Notes: generated by a model from the sequence alone, not told the origin. A stretch of 64,000 nucleotides of DNA from Agilicoccus flavus (GCF_014857905.1 NZ_JACYXE010000005.1:186001-250000), one strand, 5' to 3'. Shown: positions 53,099 to 62,348, counted from the first letter of the stretch. Numbers and translations are program-made.

Positions 53099-54307
53099 TC
53101 AGGCCTCGATGGCGACGTCGCTCGTCGGGGTGGAGCAGCAGATGAGCACCTTGTTCGCGGCGATCTCGCGTGGGCGGATACCGCCCTGGTGGTTCATGTC
53201 GACGGTGCCCGAGAGGATCGTGACCTTGCAGGTGCCGCACATGCCCCGGCCGCAGGAGGACGACGGCGCGAGACCCGCGGCGTAGGCGGCGTCGAGGATG
53301 TGTTCGTCCGGGCCGCAGGGAAAACTCGCCCCGGTGCGGACGAATTCGACCGTATACCCGCCCACCCGCGCGGCGGCGGCCTGCGCGGCCGCAGGGTCGA
53401 CGGTCCCGTCGGCTCCGTCGAGGAGGTCGGCGGCGCAGCCGTCGGGGACGAACTCACCGACGGAGAGGTCCTCGAAGACGAAGGTCTCCTCGTGGTACCG
53501 GGCCATGTCGAACTCGAGCTCGCCGAGCAGCTCCCGCACCCCGGCCATGTACGGGGCCGGGCCGCAGCAGAAGATCTCGCGGCGGTGAAGGTCCGGGACG
53601 AGGACGCGGAGGCGGTCCGCGTCGAGCCGGCCGGTGAACCCGCCCCACCGCTCGCCCGGCGCATCGTGCTCGCAGAGGTGGTGCACGGTGATGTTCGGCG
53701 CCAGGTTCGTCATGAGCTCGAGCTCGCGGCGGAAGAGGATGTCGGCGGGCGTCCGGGCGCTGTGCACGTAGACGATGTCGTCGTCCGCCGCGAGGTCGAA
53801 GGCGGCGCGCGTCATCGACATGAGCGGCGTGGCGCCGCTGCCCCCCGAGAGGAACAGGTAGGCGGGACCCGCCACCCCGTCGTTCGACGCGCCCCCCGAG
53901 TGCTCGCGGGTGAATGTGCCGAAGGGCCCGTCCGCGGCGAGGCGGACGCCGGGCTCCATCGTGTCGTGGAGCCAGTTCGAGACGAGGCCACCCGGCTGCC
54001 GCTTGACGGTGATGCCGATGAGATCCGGCCGCGTCGGTGGCGAGGAGATCGTGTAGCAGCGGCTCACGGCCCGTCCCTCGAACATCAACCGCAGCGTGAG
54101 GAACTGTCCGGCGGCGTGCCGGAAGATCGCCGGCTCGGTCGGGGCGAAGAGAAAGCTCCGCACGTCCGGGGTGATCTGCTGCACCGCGCGGCACACGAGC
54201 GTCGACTCGACCTCGTCCCCCCAGACCGGCGGGGCGGTGACGCCCACGTCGCCTCCGGCGTCCCGTCCCCCGCACGCGTCGCCTCGCCCGTTCACGTCGT
54301 TCCCCAT
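53099..54307 (-). CDS. gbcB: Rieske oxygenase reductase (GbcB-type), FAD/2Fe-2S
   Basis: A 402-residue ferredoxin-NAD(P)H reductase. In order: a flavin-binding domain (AVSRCYTISSPP), a nucleotide domain (YLFLSGGSGATPLMSM, FCCGPAPYMAGVRE), and a C-terminal plant-type 2Fe-2S domain with CGRGMCGTCK plus a distal Cys. It passes electrons from NAD(P)H to the Rieske oxygenase on the divergent gene. ATG 54307 follows GAAGG. The GbcB name rests on the pairing with the GbcA-like oxygenase and the betaine importer. An 18-bp dyad sits 39 bases upstream. Confidence 0.87.
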   Translation of the reverse strand: MGNDVNGRGDACGGRDAGGDVGVTAPPVWGDEVESTLVCRAVQQITPDVRSFLFAPTEPAIFRHAAGQFLTLRLMFEGRAVSRCYTISSPPTRPDLIGITVKRQPGGLVSNWLHDTMEPGVRLAADGPFGTFTREHSGGASNDGVAGPAYLFLSGGSGATPLMSMTRAAFDLAADDDIVYVHSARTPADILFRRELELMTNLAPNITVHHLCEHDAPGERWGGFTGRLDADRLRVLVPDLHRREIFCCGPAPYMAGVRELLGELEFDMARYHEETFVFEDLSVGEFVPDGCAADLLDGADGTVDPAAAQAAAARVGGYTVEFVRTGASFPCGPDEHILDAAYAAGLAPSSSCGRGMCGTCKVTILSGTVDMNHQGGIRPREIAANKVLICCSTPTSDVAIEA

Positions 54308-54345
54308 GCCGCCACCTTCGCTCCGCGCCGTCGCTCGACCACTAG

Positions 54346-54363
54346 ATGGACAGATGTGTCCAT
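54346..54363. promoter_or_regulatory. Operator-like dyad ATGGACA-GATG-TGTCCAT
   Basis: A perfect 7-4-7 dyad in the 240-base gap between the divergent reductase and oxygenase genes. It is close to the reductase start and well placed to control both directions; the binding protein is not encoded next to it. Confidence 0.7.
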
Positions 54364-54547
54364 TCTCCGGAGCGTAGGACCGCCGGGAGTCGTCGGCAAG
54401 GGCCGAAAATCCGTGGTCGGCCCCCATTGACCGCGGGGATTCGCAGCGGCCATGCTGAGCCGACAGGGGCCACCACTGGTCGAACACCCGGCACCGTTCG
54501 TGCGCCCTGCGCCGCCCGAGGGGGCGCCCCCAGACCCAGGAGGACCC

Positions 54548-55846
54548 GTGTCCGTCGACACCGCGAGGACCACCACCAGCACCGGCACCACGACCGCGTC
54601 GGCGACCGGCCTCACGCCCGCCCAGCTCGTGGCCCGGCAGCGCCCCGGCTACAGTCTCGAGGCCGCGCTGTACGACTCCCGCGAGTTCTTCGACCTCGAC
54701 ATGGCAGGCATCTTCCGCCGGCACTGGCTCTTCGTGGCCGCCGAGGCCGAGCTGCCCGAGCCCGGCGACTACGTGACCGTCGAGCTGGGCCGGGCCTCCG
54801 TCATCGTCCTGCGCGACGACGACGAACAGGTCCGCGCCTTCCACAACGTCTGCCGCCACCGGGGATCCCGCCTCCTCGACGACGCGTGCGGCAGCGTCGG
54901 GAATCTCGTCTGCCCCTACCACCACTGGACCTACGGCGTCGACGGCCGCCTTCTGCACGCCGACAACCAGCCGCCGACGCTCGACCGGAGCACCCTCGGC
55001 CTGCGGCCCGTGCACGTCCGCGCCGTCGAGGGGCTCGTCTTCATCTGCCTCGCCGACGAACCGCCGGCCGACTTCGACGACGTCATGGCACGGGTGCAGC
55101 CCTACCTGGCCCCCTACGGCCTCACGCGGACGAAGGTGGCCCACCAGGTCGACATCGTCGAGCAGGGCAACTGGAAGCTCGTCATGGAGAACAACCGGGA
55201 GTGCTACCACTGCGACGGGCACCCCGAGCTGCTCACCGCGTACTTCCCGCTGCACGGCTACACGGCGCAGGACTGCCCGCCCCGACTGCGCCCGGTCTGG
55301 CAGCGCTTCGAGGAGGCGGGGGCGGCACTGAGCGCCTCGTGCTCGCGGCAGGGTTTCCCGACGCAGACGATGCGGGAGCTCGACGACCGCCCGACGGGCT
55401 TCATGATCAACCACTCCCCCCTCGACGGGGACGGCCACTCCTACAGCGCCGGAGGGAAGTCCGTGTGCCGGCGCCGCCTCGGCGCGATCGACGACCCCCG
55501 CTTCGGCGACTTCCACCTGCACCTGCAGCCCAACTCGTGGTTCCACATGCTCTCGGACAACGCCGTCGTCTTCTCGGTGCTGCCGCTCGACGAGCACCAC
55601 AGCCGGCTGCGCACGACGTGGCTCGTGCACGAGGACGCCGTGGAGGGGGTCGACTACGACCTCGACGCCCTCATCCACGTGTGGTCGGCGACGAACGCCC
55701 AGGACAGCGCCTTCGTCGCCCGGACGCAGCTCGGCGTCCTCGACCCCGCCTACACCCCGGGCCCGTACTCGCAGGTCGAGGGCGACGTCGAGGCCTTCGT
55801 CACCTGGTACACGCGCCGCATGGCCGACTACCTGGCCCGCCGCTGA
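54548..55846 (+). CDS. gbcA: Rieske non-heme iron oxygenase, GbcA-type (glycine betaine demethylase)
   Basis: A 432-residue ring-hydroxylating-type oxygenase alpha subunit. The Rieske 2Fe-2S ligands are C102/H104 (CRHRG) and C122/H125 (CPYHH). The mononuclear iron site includes H221 and H225 in ENNRECYHCDGHPE, and the acid ligand is expected near the C-terminal third. The family demethylates quaternary amines: betaine to dimethylglycine plus formaldehyde. GTG 54548 has AGGAGG upstream. Divergent from the reductase and next to a betaine importer, which makes betaine or a close analogue the likely substrate; stachydrine or carnitine are alternatives. Confidence 0.85.
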   Translation: MSVDTARTTTSTGTTTASATGLTPAQLVARQRPGYSLEAALYDSREFFDLDMAGIFRRHWLFVAAEAELPEPGDYVTVELGRASVIVLRDDDEQVRAFHNVCRHRGSRLLDDACGSVGNLVCPYHHWTYGVDGRLLHADNQPPTLDRSTLGLRPVHVRAVEGLVFICLADEPPADFDDVMARVQPYLAPYGLTRTKVAHQVDIVEQGNWKLVMENNRECYHCDGHPELLTAYFPLHGYTAQDCPPRLRPVWQRFEEAGAALSASCSRQGFPTQTMRELDDRPTGFMINHSPLDGDGHSYSAGGKSVCRRRLGAIDDPRFGDFHLHLQPNSWFHMLSDNAVVFSVLPLDEHHSRLRTTWLVHEDAVEGVDYDLDALIHVWSATNAQDSAFVARTQLGVLDPAYTPGPYSQVEGDVEAFVTWYTRRMADYLARR

Positions 55847-56012
55847 GGAACGGCTACGGACGCACTGCCCTGCCCTCACCTGCCAGCCCCGCAGACCGAA
55901 CGGTCAGTCGGCGACCTCCGTGGCATCGGCCGGGCCGCCGCGAGCCGGCGGCGTAGCCTGAAGACTCCGGCCGCGCCGATGCGGCCCGGCCGCACCCGGA
56001 GGAGCACGTGCC

Positions 56013-57422
56013 GTGACAGGCCCCGACCGGCAAGACCCCACCGAGACGGACCCGCCGGCGCGCGCTGCGCCTCAGCGGACGGGGGCCACCCCACCGGGCC
56101 CCGGAGATACCGGCGCCCGGGCGCCGGTATCTCCGGCGTCGGCGCCGGCGCGGATCCGCGCGCGCTCACAGCCGGCGCCGCTGCGGTTCGCCCGGATGAC
56201 CGCCGGAATGGTCGCCCAGAAGGGCCTCTTCGGTTACGCGGCCCATGCGCGGCGCGACCCGTTCGCCGCGCTGTTCGTCCACGACCGCCGCGATCCCTAC
56301 CCCCTGTACGAGCGCCTGCGGGCGCAGGGGGCGTTGCCGCGCTCCGTCCTCGGGGTGCGGTACACAACGAGCCACGAGCTGAGCTCACAGGTCCTCGCCT
56401 CCCGCGCGTTCGGCCCGACCGCGGAGTCGGCCGACGTCTCGGCCCTGGAGGGCGACCTCGACCTGTCTCTCCTGCAGCTCAATCCGCCCGACCACACGCG
56501 GCTGCGCCGGATCGTCACCCCGGCGTTCGGCCGCGCGCGGATGGCGGGTTACCGCGAACGCATCGAGACGACCGTGGACCGCCTGCTCGACGACGTGCGA
56601 CCGGGCGAGCCGTGGGACCTCGTCGCCGGACTCGGCGCCCCGCTGCCCATCGCCGTCATCACCGATCTGCTGGGCATCCCCGCCTACGACGAGCCGACCT
56701 TCCTCCGCTTCGGGGAGGCGATCGCGGGGGCCCTGGACGGGGTCCGCTCGCCGCGCCACGCCGCCGACCTCGTCCGGGCGTCCCGCCGCCTCGAGGCGGT
56801 CTTCACCCGGCTCGTCGCGCAGCGCGAGGCGGAGCCCGGCGACGACGTCGTCAGTGCCCTCGTCGCGGCCCGCGACGACGGCCGGGCCGCGCCGGAGGAC
56901 CTCGTGCCGCTGTGCAACCTGTTGCTGTTGGCGGGCTTCGAGACGACGGTCAACCTCATCGGCAGCGCCGTGCAGCACCTCCTCGCGCACCCGCAGCAGT
57001 GGCGCCGGCTCGTCGAGGACCCGTCCCTCGCCGAAGGAGCGGTCGAGGAGACCCTGCGGTTCGCCTCACCCGTGCAGCTCACGGGCCGGTTCGCCCTGAG
57101 GGACACCCAGGTCGGCGGGGTCGACGTGCCCGCCGGGCAGGGCGTCGTCCCGATCCTCGCCGCGGCGAACCGCGACCCCGACGTCTTCGACCGGCCGGGC
57201 GAGTTCGACATCCTGCGCCCGAACGCGTCGGAGCACATCGCCTTCTCCGCCGGCGCCCACTACTGCCTCGGCGCACCCCTCGCCCGCCTCGAGGGGGTCA
57301 TCGCCCTCGCCGCGCTCGCCCGCCGCTTCCCGGACCTGCGCCCCGCCGGCCACGCGGTGCCGCGCCGCGGCGTGACCATCCGCGGCCCCGAGCGCCTCCC
57401 CGTCGTCGCCGGCCCGCGGTGA
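56013..57422 (+). CDS. Cytochrome P450
   Basis: A 469-residue bacterial class I P450. The I-helix oxygen-binding motif is LLLLAGFETTVN, the ExxR motif is EETLRF, and the heme-ligand loop AFSAGAHYCLGAPLARLE carries the Cys thiolate. The first 60 residues are a Pro/Ala-rich extension not usual in the family; ATG 56196 would give a standard-length protein, but GTG 56013 has GGAGGAG upstream. A 36-bp perfect palindrome (56101-56136) lies in this extension. No ferredoxin gene is adjacent. Substrate is unknown; it follows gbcA by 166 bases. Confidence 0.9.
   Translation: MTGPDRQDPTETDPPARAAPQRTGATPPGPGDTGARAPVSPASAPARIRARSQPAPLRFARMTAGMVAQKGLFGYAAHARRDPFAALFVHDRRDPYPLYERLRAQGALPRSVLGVRYTTSHELSSQVLASRAFGPTAESADVSALEGDLDLSLLQLNPPDHTRLRRIVTPAFGRARMAGYRERIETTVDRLLDDVRPGEPWDLVAGLGAPLPIAVITDLLGIPAYDEPTFLRFGEAIAGALDGVRSPRHAADLVRASRRLEAVFTRLVAQREAEPGDDVVSALVAARDDGRAAPEDLVPLCNLLLLAGFETTVNLIGSAVQHLLAHPQQWRRLVEDPSLAEGAVEETLRFASPVQLTGRFALRDTQVGGVDVPAGQGVVPILAAANRDPDVFDRPGEFDILRPNASEHIAFSAGAHYCLGAPLARLEGVIALAALARRFPDLRPAGHAVPRRGVTIRGPERLPVVAGPR
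56101..56136. repeat. Perfect 36-bp palindrome
   Basis: Two 18-base arms, CCGGAGATACCGGCGCCC and its complement, meet with no spacer inside the first codons of the P450 gene. It would form a very stable hairpin in the mRNA between the two possible start codons. Confidence 0.92.
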
Positions 57423-57488
57423 TCCGGCGCCGCCGGGGGTTTCTGGCAGGGCAGCGACGCGGCTCTGAGGTCAGGGTCCGACGCCGGC

Positions 57489-59127
57489 TCAGATGAGTTC
57501 GTGGGTGACGGCGTGCACCGCGGCGCCCGCGCGTGTGCTCGCGTCGAGCTTGGTGAGGATGTTGGCCACGTGCCGATGCACGGTGTGGGGGCTGAGCGTG
57601 AGGGCGACCGCGATCTGCTCGTTGGTGCGGCCGGCGGCCACGAGGCGGAGCACCTGCACCTCGCGCCGGCTGAGGCCGCCCGGCGACGCGCCGCCGCCGG
57701 GCCCGGCCCGGGCGATGTCCCGCACGAGCGCCCGCGCGTGGGCGGGGTCGGCGCCCATGGCCCGCAGGCCCTCCGCGCCGCGCGCCGCCTGCTCGGTGGC
57801 CGCGACGAGGTCCCCGCAGCTCAGCAGGGCCTCGGCGAGCCAGAGCCGGCTCTCGGCCTCGTCGAAGGGCAGCCCGGCGCGGAGGTAGGCCCGCACCGCG
57901 TCGTCCCACAGGGTCACGGCGGCGGCTCCCGTGGCCAGCATGGCCGAGCCCGCGGCAGCCATGGCGGCGAGGGCGTCGGTGCCCACGTGGGCGCGATCTC
58001 GCGCAGCTCGGTGGCCGCCGCCTCGGCCGCCTCACGCTGCCCGGCGAGCAGGGACGTCCGGATCGCCGGCAGCAGCAGCCGCGCGCGCAGGAGGCGGCTC
58101 TGGACCGAGGTCCTGCAGAGCAGGGCCTCGATCGTGGCCCAGGCGCGATCGGCGTCGCCCCGGGCGAGCATGATCAGCGCCCGGGAGACGATCGCCGCCG
58201 GCTCGAACTCGGCCTGCCGCAACAGGTCCGACGCCTCGTCGAGGCGGCCCTGCCGCCGACGCAGCTCCCCGAGCTGGACCACGGCGTCGAGGCGGGTGTG
58301 CCACCGCGAGGACGTCGCGCCGTCGGCGGTCAGGGGCGTGAGGCGCTGCTCGGCCCCCGGCCACGACCCGCGGGCGATGAGGACCGAGGAGTGCTGGATG
58401 CGGCACACGGTGAAGAGCGGGTCCAGGCCGCACCGGCGACAGACGACCTCGACGCGGCGGCACCACTCCTCGGCCCGGGCGAGTCGTGGGTCGCCTGGCA
58501 GGCCGTGATGAGCCAGCAGAAGATCTTGCCCATCCACATGAGGTCCGCGACCTCGCCCGTGGTCGCTGCCGCGACGGCCGAGTCCAGGTGCGGGACACCG
58601 GCGGCCACGTCGCCCGCCGTCACCTGCGCCAGCCCGGTCAACGCGAGACCGACGTAGGTCAGGTCCGGGTCCCCCGTCCGCCGCCCGATAGCCCGGGCGC
58701 GGTCGGCCGCCACCTGGGCCACCTCCGGATCGAGGCCGGTGACGAGCGCGAGCTCCGCCTCGCGCACCGCCAACCAGCCGTGCTCGGCGCGCTGAGGCAG
58801 CGGCTCGAGCAGCGCGGCGGCCCGCCCCCACCAGCCGCGGGCCACCGCTTCGCCCTCGCCGAAGAGGAAGGAGTCGTACGCGAGCGAGCCGGCCGCCCGG
58901 GCCGCCAGGGCGTCCTCCCCGTCGCGTCGATAGGCGCGGTAGGCCGCCTCCCGCTGCTCCAGGCAGCCGACCCCGTCGTCGAGCCACCAGAGCGCCTGGG
59001 CCAGACCGGCGTGGGCACCGGCGTCGGACCGGTCGGCCAGCTGCCGGAGGAACCCGTCGCCGGCCTCGCGCCACCGACCGGCCGCCAGAGCGAGCTCCGG
59101 CGATCCCACGACGCCTGCGCCGGCCAC
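57489..59127 (-). pseudogene. LuxR-family regulator with TPR-like repeats, two frameshifts
   Basis: Three segments in successive frames make one protein of about 546 residues. The N-part from about 59127 is helical TPR-like repeats (RWREAGDGFLRQLADRSDAG, DGVGCLEQREAAYRAYR). A middle part continues ARAEEWCRRVEVVCRRCG and ARLLLPAIRTSLLAG. The C-part ends with the LuxR helix-turn-helix (GLSRREVQVLRLVAAGRTNE, SPHTVHRHVANILTKL). One missing base near 58492-58496 and one near 57989-57991 separate them. The start is uncertain (GTG 59127 or 59109). Probably a stand-alone regulator related to MalT-like ones without the ATPase core. Confidence 0.78.
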
Positions 59128-59200
59128 CCTTCGAGCGTGCGCTCGTCGGGGGCCGCTGCGCAAGGCCTTTCGACCGCCGACGTGGGCCGCCGACGACGGG

Positions 59201-59425
59201 TCAGGCGGCGACACCCGCGGCCATGGCGCGGACGTCCTCGCTGGTGAGAGGGTTGCCGGCGATCGCCCACGACCCGCTCTTGACCTCCTCGAGGACGCAC
59301 CACGTCACCGGGCGCATGTTCTCGCCCTCGACCTGGACCATCGCGTCGGTGAGGACGCGCACGATCTGCTGCTTCTGCTCGGGGGTGAAGACGTTCTCGA
59401 TGACCTTGACCTGGATGAACGGCAT
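59201..59425 (-). CDS. 4-oxalocrotonate tautomerase-like protein
   Basis: A 74-residue tautomerase-superfamily protein with the catalytic N-terminal proline exposed after Met removal (MPFIQVKVIENVFTPEQK) and the usual beta-alpha-beta fold. Proline-1 acts as base in keto-enol tautomerisation. The second half differs from classic 4-OT, matching the tautomerase_3-like group. ATG 59425 has GGAGG. Separate from the VOC gene by 161 bases. Confidence 0.85.
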   Translation of the reverse strand: MPFIQVKVIENVFTPEQKQQIVRVLTDAMVQVEGENMRPVTWCVLEEVKSGSWAIAGNPLTSEDVRAMAAGVAA

Positions 59426-59586
59426 GACTGCCTCCTGCTGGGTGACGGCCTCCGGGATCGGGGCCTGGTATCGACGATGCGCCTCGGGCGGGTCCCCCCA
59501 CATCGGCCGCACCGGCCACCTTCGCCTCGCCTGGGGGCCTGGCCCGTTCGGGCCACCTCGGGCGACGGCTCGCGGCCGAGTCGCGG

Positions 59587-59940
59587 TCAGGGGTGACGTC
59601 GGCCGATGTCGAAGGCGTTGCCCTCGGGGTCGAGCAGGGTCGTCCACTGGACGCCGTACTCGTCGAAGTCGCCGACGCGCTCGGCGCCCAGCGCGACGAC
59701 GCGCTCCACCTGGGCCGGATAGTCGGGGTCGACGAGGTCGACGTGCACCGGGTTCTTGCCCGTCGCCCGGGGCTCCGCGCCGAGGAAAAGCCAGCCCGGC
59801 CCCTCGCCGTCCATGCCGATCGCGGCGAAGAACTCGCTCGCGCCGGGGTCGAGAGGGCGCTCGAGGACGTGGGACCAGAAGGTGGCGGTGCGGGTGACGT
59901 CGAGGCAGTCGAAGGCGACGGTGCCGAGGGTGAGGGACAT
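59587..59940 (-). CDS. VOC-family (glyoxalase-like) protein
   Basis: A 117-residue vicinal oxygen chelate protein: TVAFDCLDVTRTATFWSHVL, a central beta strand HVDLVDPD with the metal-ligand His, and the C-terminal LLDPEGNAFDIG with the Glu/Asp region. Stand-alone members bind metals or small ligands. ATG 59940 has AAGGAG. It follows the MerR regulator by 44 bases and is probably in its transcript. Confidence 0.87.
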   Translation of the reverse strand: MSLTLGTVAFDCLDVTRTATFWSHVLERPLDPGASEFFAAIGMDGEGPGWLFLGAEPRATGKNPVHVDLVDPDYPAQVERVVALGAERVGDFDEYGVQWTTLLDPEGNAFDIGRRHP

Positions 59941-59984
59941 GGCGGACTCCTTGGGGTGCGGGCTGGGGTGTGCTTGTCGAGAGG

Positions 59985-60776
59985 TCAGGTCGTGACGGGA
60001 TGGCTGATGGGCCAGGCGATCTCGGTGCGATAGCGGCTGGGGTCGCGAACGGTCGGCGGGCCGACCAGATAGTAGGTCTCGCGGATGGGCCCGGCCAGCC
60101 CGACCCCGGCGACCGACACGTGCCGACCGAGGGCGGCATACGTCCTGCTGACCTGGCTGAACGGGCCCTCGTGGATCGCGACCGCGTAGGCGCCGCCGGC
60201 GATGGTGGCGGCGTCGTCGCCCCCGCTCACGGGCACGAACGCCACGACCTCGCCCACGTCGTCGGCGAAGAAGTCGTCGGCGAAGGTGGCGGCGCCGGGT
60301 CCGGCGGGCAGGCGCGCGCCGAGCCGGCCGTAGAGCGCGCCGAAGCTCTCCTCGCACCAGGCGTCGATGTCGCCGCGTTCCACGCGGGCGGAGCGGGCCA
60401 GCGCCAGGAGCGGCGGGAGCTGCCGACGCTCGACGTCGATCTCGGCCCCCGGCTCGAGCATCGCGCGCACCATGGCGACCGCCTCGCCCGTGGCGGCGAG
60501 CGTGTCCTGGAGGTCGTCGAGATGGCTCGCGAGCAGCGTCGTGCGGTCGGCCTCGTCGGCGCGGACGAGCTGGGCGATGCGCGGCAGGGGCATGTCCAGG
60601 CTGCGAAGGGTGGCGACGAGCCGCGCGTCCTCGGCCTGGCGCACGTCGTAGTAGCGGTAGCCGGTGCGCGGGTCGACCCGGGCCGCGACCAGTACGTCGG
60701 TGTCGTGGTAGTGCCGCAGCCGCTTGACGCTCACGTGGGTCATCCGCGCGAACGTGCCGATGGGGACGAGGGTCAT
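59985..60776 (-). CDS. BmrR-type MerR regulator with effector-binding domain
   Basis: A 263-residue MerR protein. The winged helix is IGTFARMTHVSVKRLRHYHD with wing PRTGYRYYD; a long dimerisation helix follows, then a GyrI-like effector-binding domain (about residues 110-263; ends IRETYYLVGPP). BmrR-type proteins respond to lipophilic cations or drugs and activate promoters with 19-bp spacers; its own promoter has that shape and appears leaderless with ATG 60776 as +1. A GTG six bases upstream is also in frame. It is followed by the VOC gene. Confidence 0.88.
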   Translation of the reverse strand: MTLVPIGTFARMTHVSVKRLRHYHDTDVLVAARVDPRTGYRYYDVRQAEDARLVATLRSLDMPLPRIAQLVRADEADRTTLLASHLDDLQDTLAATGEAVAMVRAMLEPGAEIDVERRQLPPLLALARSARVERGDIDAWCEESFGALYGRLGARLPAGPGAATFADDFFADDVGEVVAFVPVSGGDDAATIAGGAYAVAIHEGPFSQVSRTYAALGRHVSVAGVGLAGPIRETYYLVGPPTVRDPSRYRTEIAWPISHPVTT

Positions 60777-60813
60777 GGCCACAGCCTGGCCTCTCCCGCC
60801 GTGGGAGGGTCAA
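60776..60813 (-). promoter_or_regulatory. MerR-type leaderless promoter
   Basis: On the minus strand TTGACC (60813-60808), a 19-bp spacer with a CTCCC...GGGAG dyad, CAGGCT (-10, 60788-60783), then six bases to the ATG. The 19-bp spacing is the MerR-family hallmark. Confidence 0.72.
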
Positions 60814-60963
60814 GCACTTCCGGCGGGATGCGCGTCGCGACCCTTCTGACGTCGTGATCGCCAGAAGCGTCGACGCGATGCATTCCGGCTCGGCGCGCTC
60901 GCCGCCGACGGCCGGGGCGACCGGCAGGGTGTCGTGCGATGGCGCCGCGGGGTGGGCTGCTCG

Positions 60964-62214
60964 TCAGTCGCCGCGATCGGACTTGTCGTCGGCCGCACGC
61001 CTGCGCGGCGCCCGCTCGGCGACCACGCCGGAGACGCGGCCGCCCAGGCGTCGCGCCCCGCTGAGGGCCGCATCTCCACGACGGCGGGCGGCGTCGACGC
61101 CCTGCACGCCGGATTCGATCGCCCGGTCCCGCACCTGCGAGGCGGCCTCGCTCCAGCGCCTGGCTTCGAGTGCGGACCGGTCCCGCTGGATGCCGAGCAG
61201 TTCGTGGAAGCGGCCGACCGAGTCGCCGACCGCGTTGCTCGACCGCACCACTGCGCCGGAGGCTGCCGGGTGCAGCAGGACCTTGGCGTTGGCCCTCTCG
61301 GCTGCGACGTCCATGCGCGCGATCAGACGCTCCGTGCTCTCGGCGATGAACGCGCGGCGTTCTTCGCGCGCGGCCCGCACCCCGAGTCGGTGCCCCTCGA
61401 GGTCGTCCGGAGCGGCGGCGAGCACCCGGTCCAGCTCGAGGACGGAGATCGCGTCCTGCAGCTGGAAGCATCGGGCCAGGACGGCGAGCCATTCACGCAC
61501 CGCGGGCTCGGCGTCCCGGGCGGCCTTGGCCAGGTCACCCATGGCCTTCTTCCGCTCCAGCTCGTCGGCGATCGCGTCCAGCCGGCGCAGGGCGTACGCC
61601 TGGGTCTCGGCGATCGTCCCCGGCACCGCCTGCACCTTCGACCACGTGACCTCGTTGACGCGGCCGCCGTGCTCGCGGATCGTCATGGCCTCCTGGATCA
61701 TGAGGCCGGCGCCGATCATGCCGGCGAGGACCCCGTCCTTCTGACCGCGCAGGATGTCGTCGACCTTCTCGTCGATCGTCGCGAGGTAGTCGGTGATCTC
61801 GTCCATGGTCTGCTGCATCGCCAGCTGAGCCATGATCCCGGCGGCGCCCGCCAGCGCGGCCGGGTTCGCCAGGACCGATGCGGGGCCCTTCGTGAACTCC
61901 AGGACGTGGGTGATCTTGCCGTTCTGGGTGAGCAGCCCCCGGAAGACGCCGGGGCTCGACCCCGTCATGGGCGTGGCCGCGTGCAGCGCCTCGGCGGACT
62001 CCTTCGTCAATTTCACCCACCGACCGGAATCGGCGGCGATGACGGATGCCCCCTGCGCGACGGCTCCCCCGGCCGCGAGGGCGTCGCCGAGCCGCGGTAG
62101 CCCGAGGTCCCTGGACTCCAGCCCCGTCGGGGCGAGGAACGCCTCGACGGCGGTCGGGTCGCCGATGACGGCCACCCCGTCGCCGTCGCTCACCACATCG
62201 ATCTCGTGATCCAT
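60964..62214 (-). CDS. Uncharacterised 416-residue helical protein
   Basis: A soluble, mostly helical protein. Residues 1-110 are a mixed domain (IDVVSDGDGVAVIGDPTAVE). A hydrophobic Ala/Gly patch lies near 120-140 (LANPAALAGAAGIMAQLAMQ). A long helical region follows, with heptad-like segments (TMDEITDYLATIDEKVDDIL, ELERKKAMGDLAKAARDAEP) and a basic tail. ATG 62214 has GGGGAG upstream. I do not recognise the family. Similar helical proteins occur singly in actinobacteria; the pattern could fit a membrane-remodelling or toxin-like helical protein, but that is a guess. It has no obvious partner. Confidence 0.6.
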   Translation of the reverse strand: MDHEIDVVSDGDGVAVIGDPTAVEAFLAPTGLESRDLGLPRLGDALAAGGAVAQGASVIAADSGRWVKLTKESAEALHAATPMTGSSPGVFRGLLTQNGKITHVLEFTKGPASVLANPAALAGAAGIMAQLAMQQTMDEITDYLATIDEKVDDILRGQKDGVLAGMIGAGLMIQEAMTIREHGGRVNEVTWSKVQAVPGTIAETQAYALRRLDAIADELERKKAMGDLAKAARDAEPAVREWLAVLARCFQLQDAISVLELDRVLAAAPDDLEGHRLGVRAAREERRAFIAESTERLIARMDVAAERANAKVLLHPAASGAVVRSSNAVGDSVGRFHELLGIQRDRSALEARRWSEAASQVRDRAIESGVQGVDAARRRGDAALSGARRLGGRVSGVVAERAPRRRAADDKSDRGD

Positions 62215-62348
62215 CGTCAGCTCCCCGCCTCAGCCCCGAACCCATGTTCCCCCGTGACAACGGTACCGGCGTCGACGCTGGTGAGGGCGGTCATCGGGCG
62301 CGGTGGCCCGACGCGCGACGGCGGTCGGATCGGGGCGACGAACCGGCC

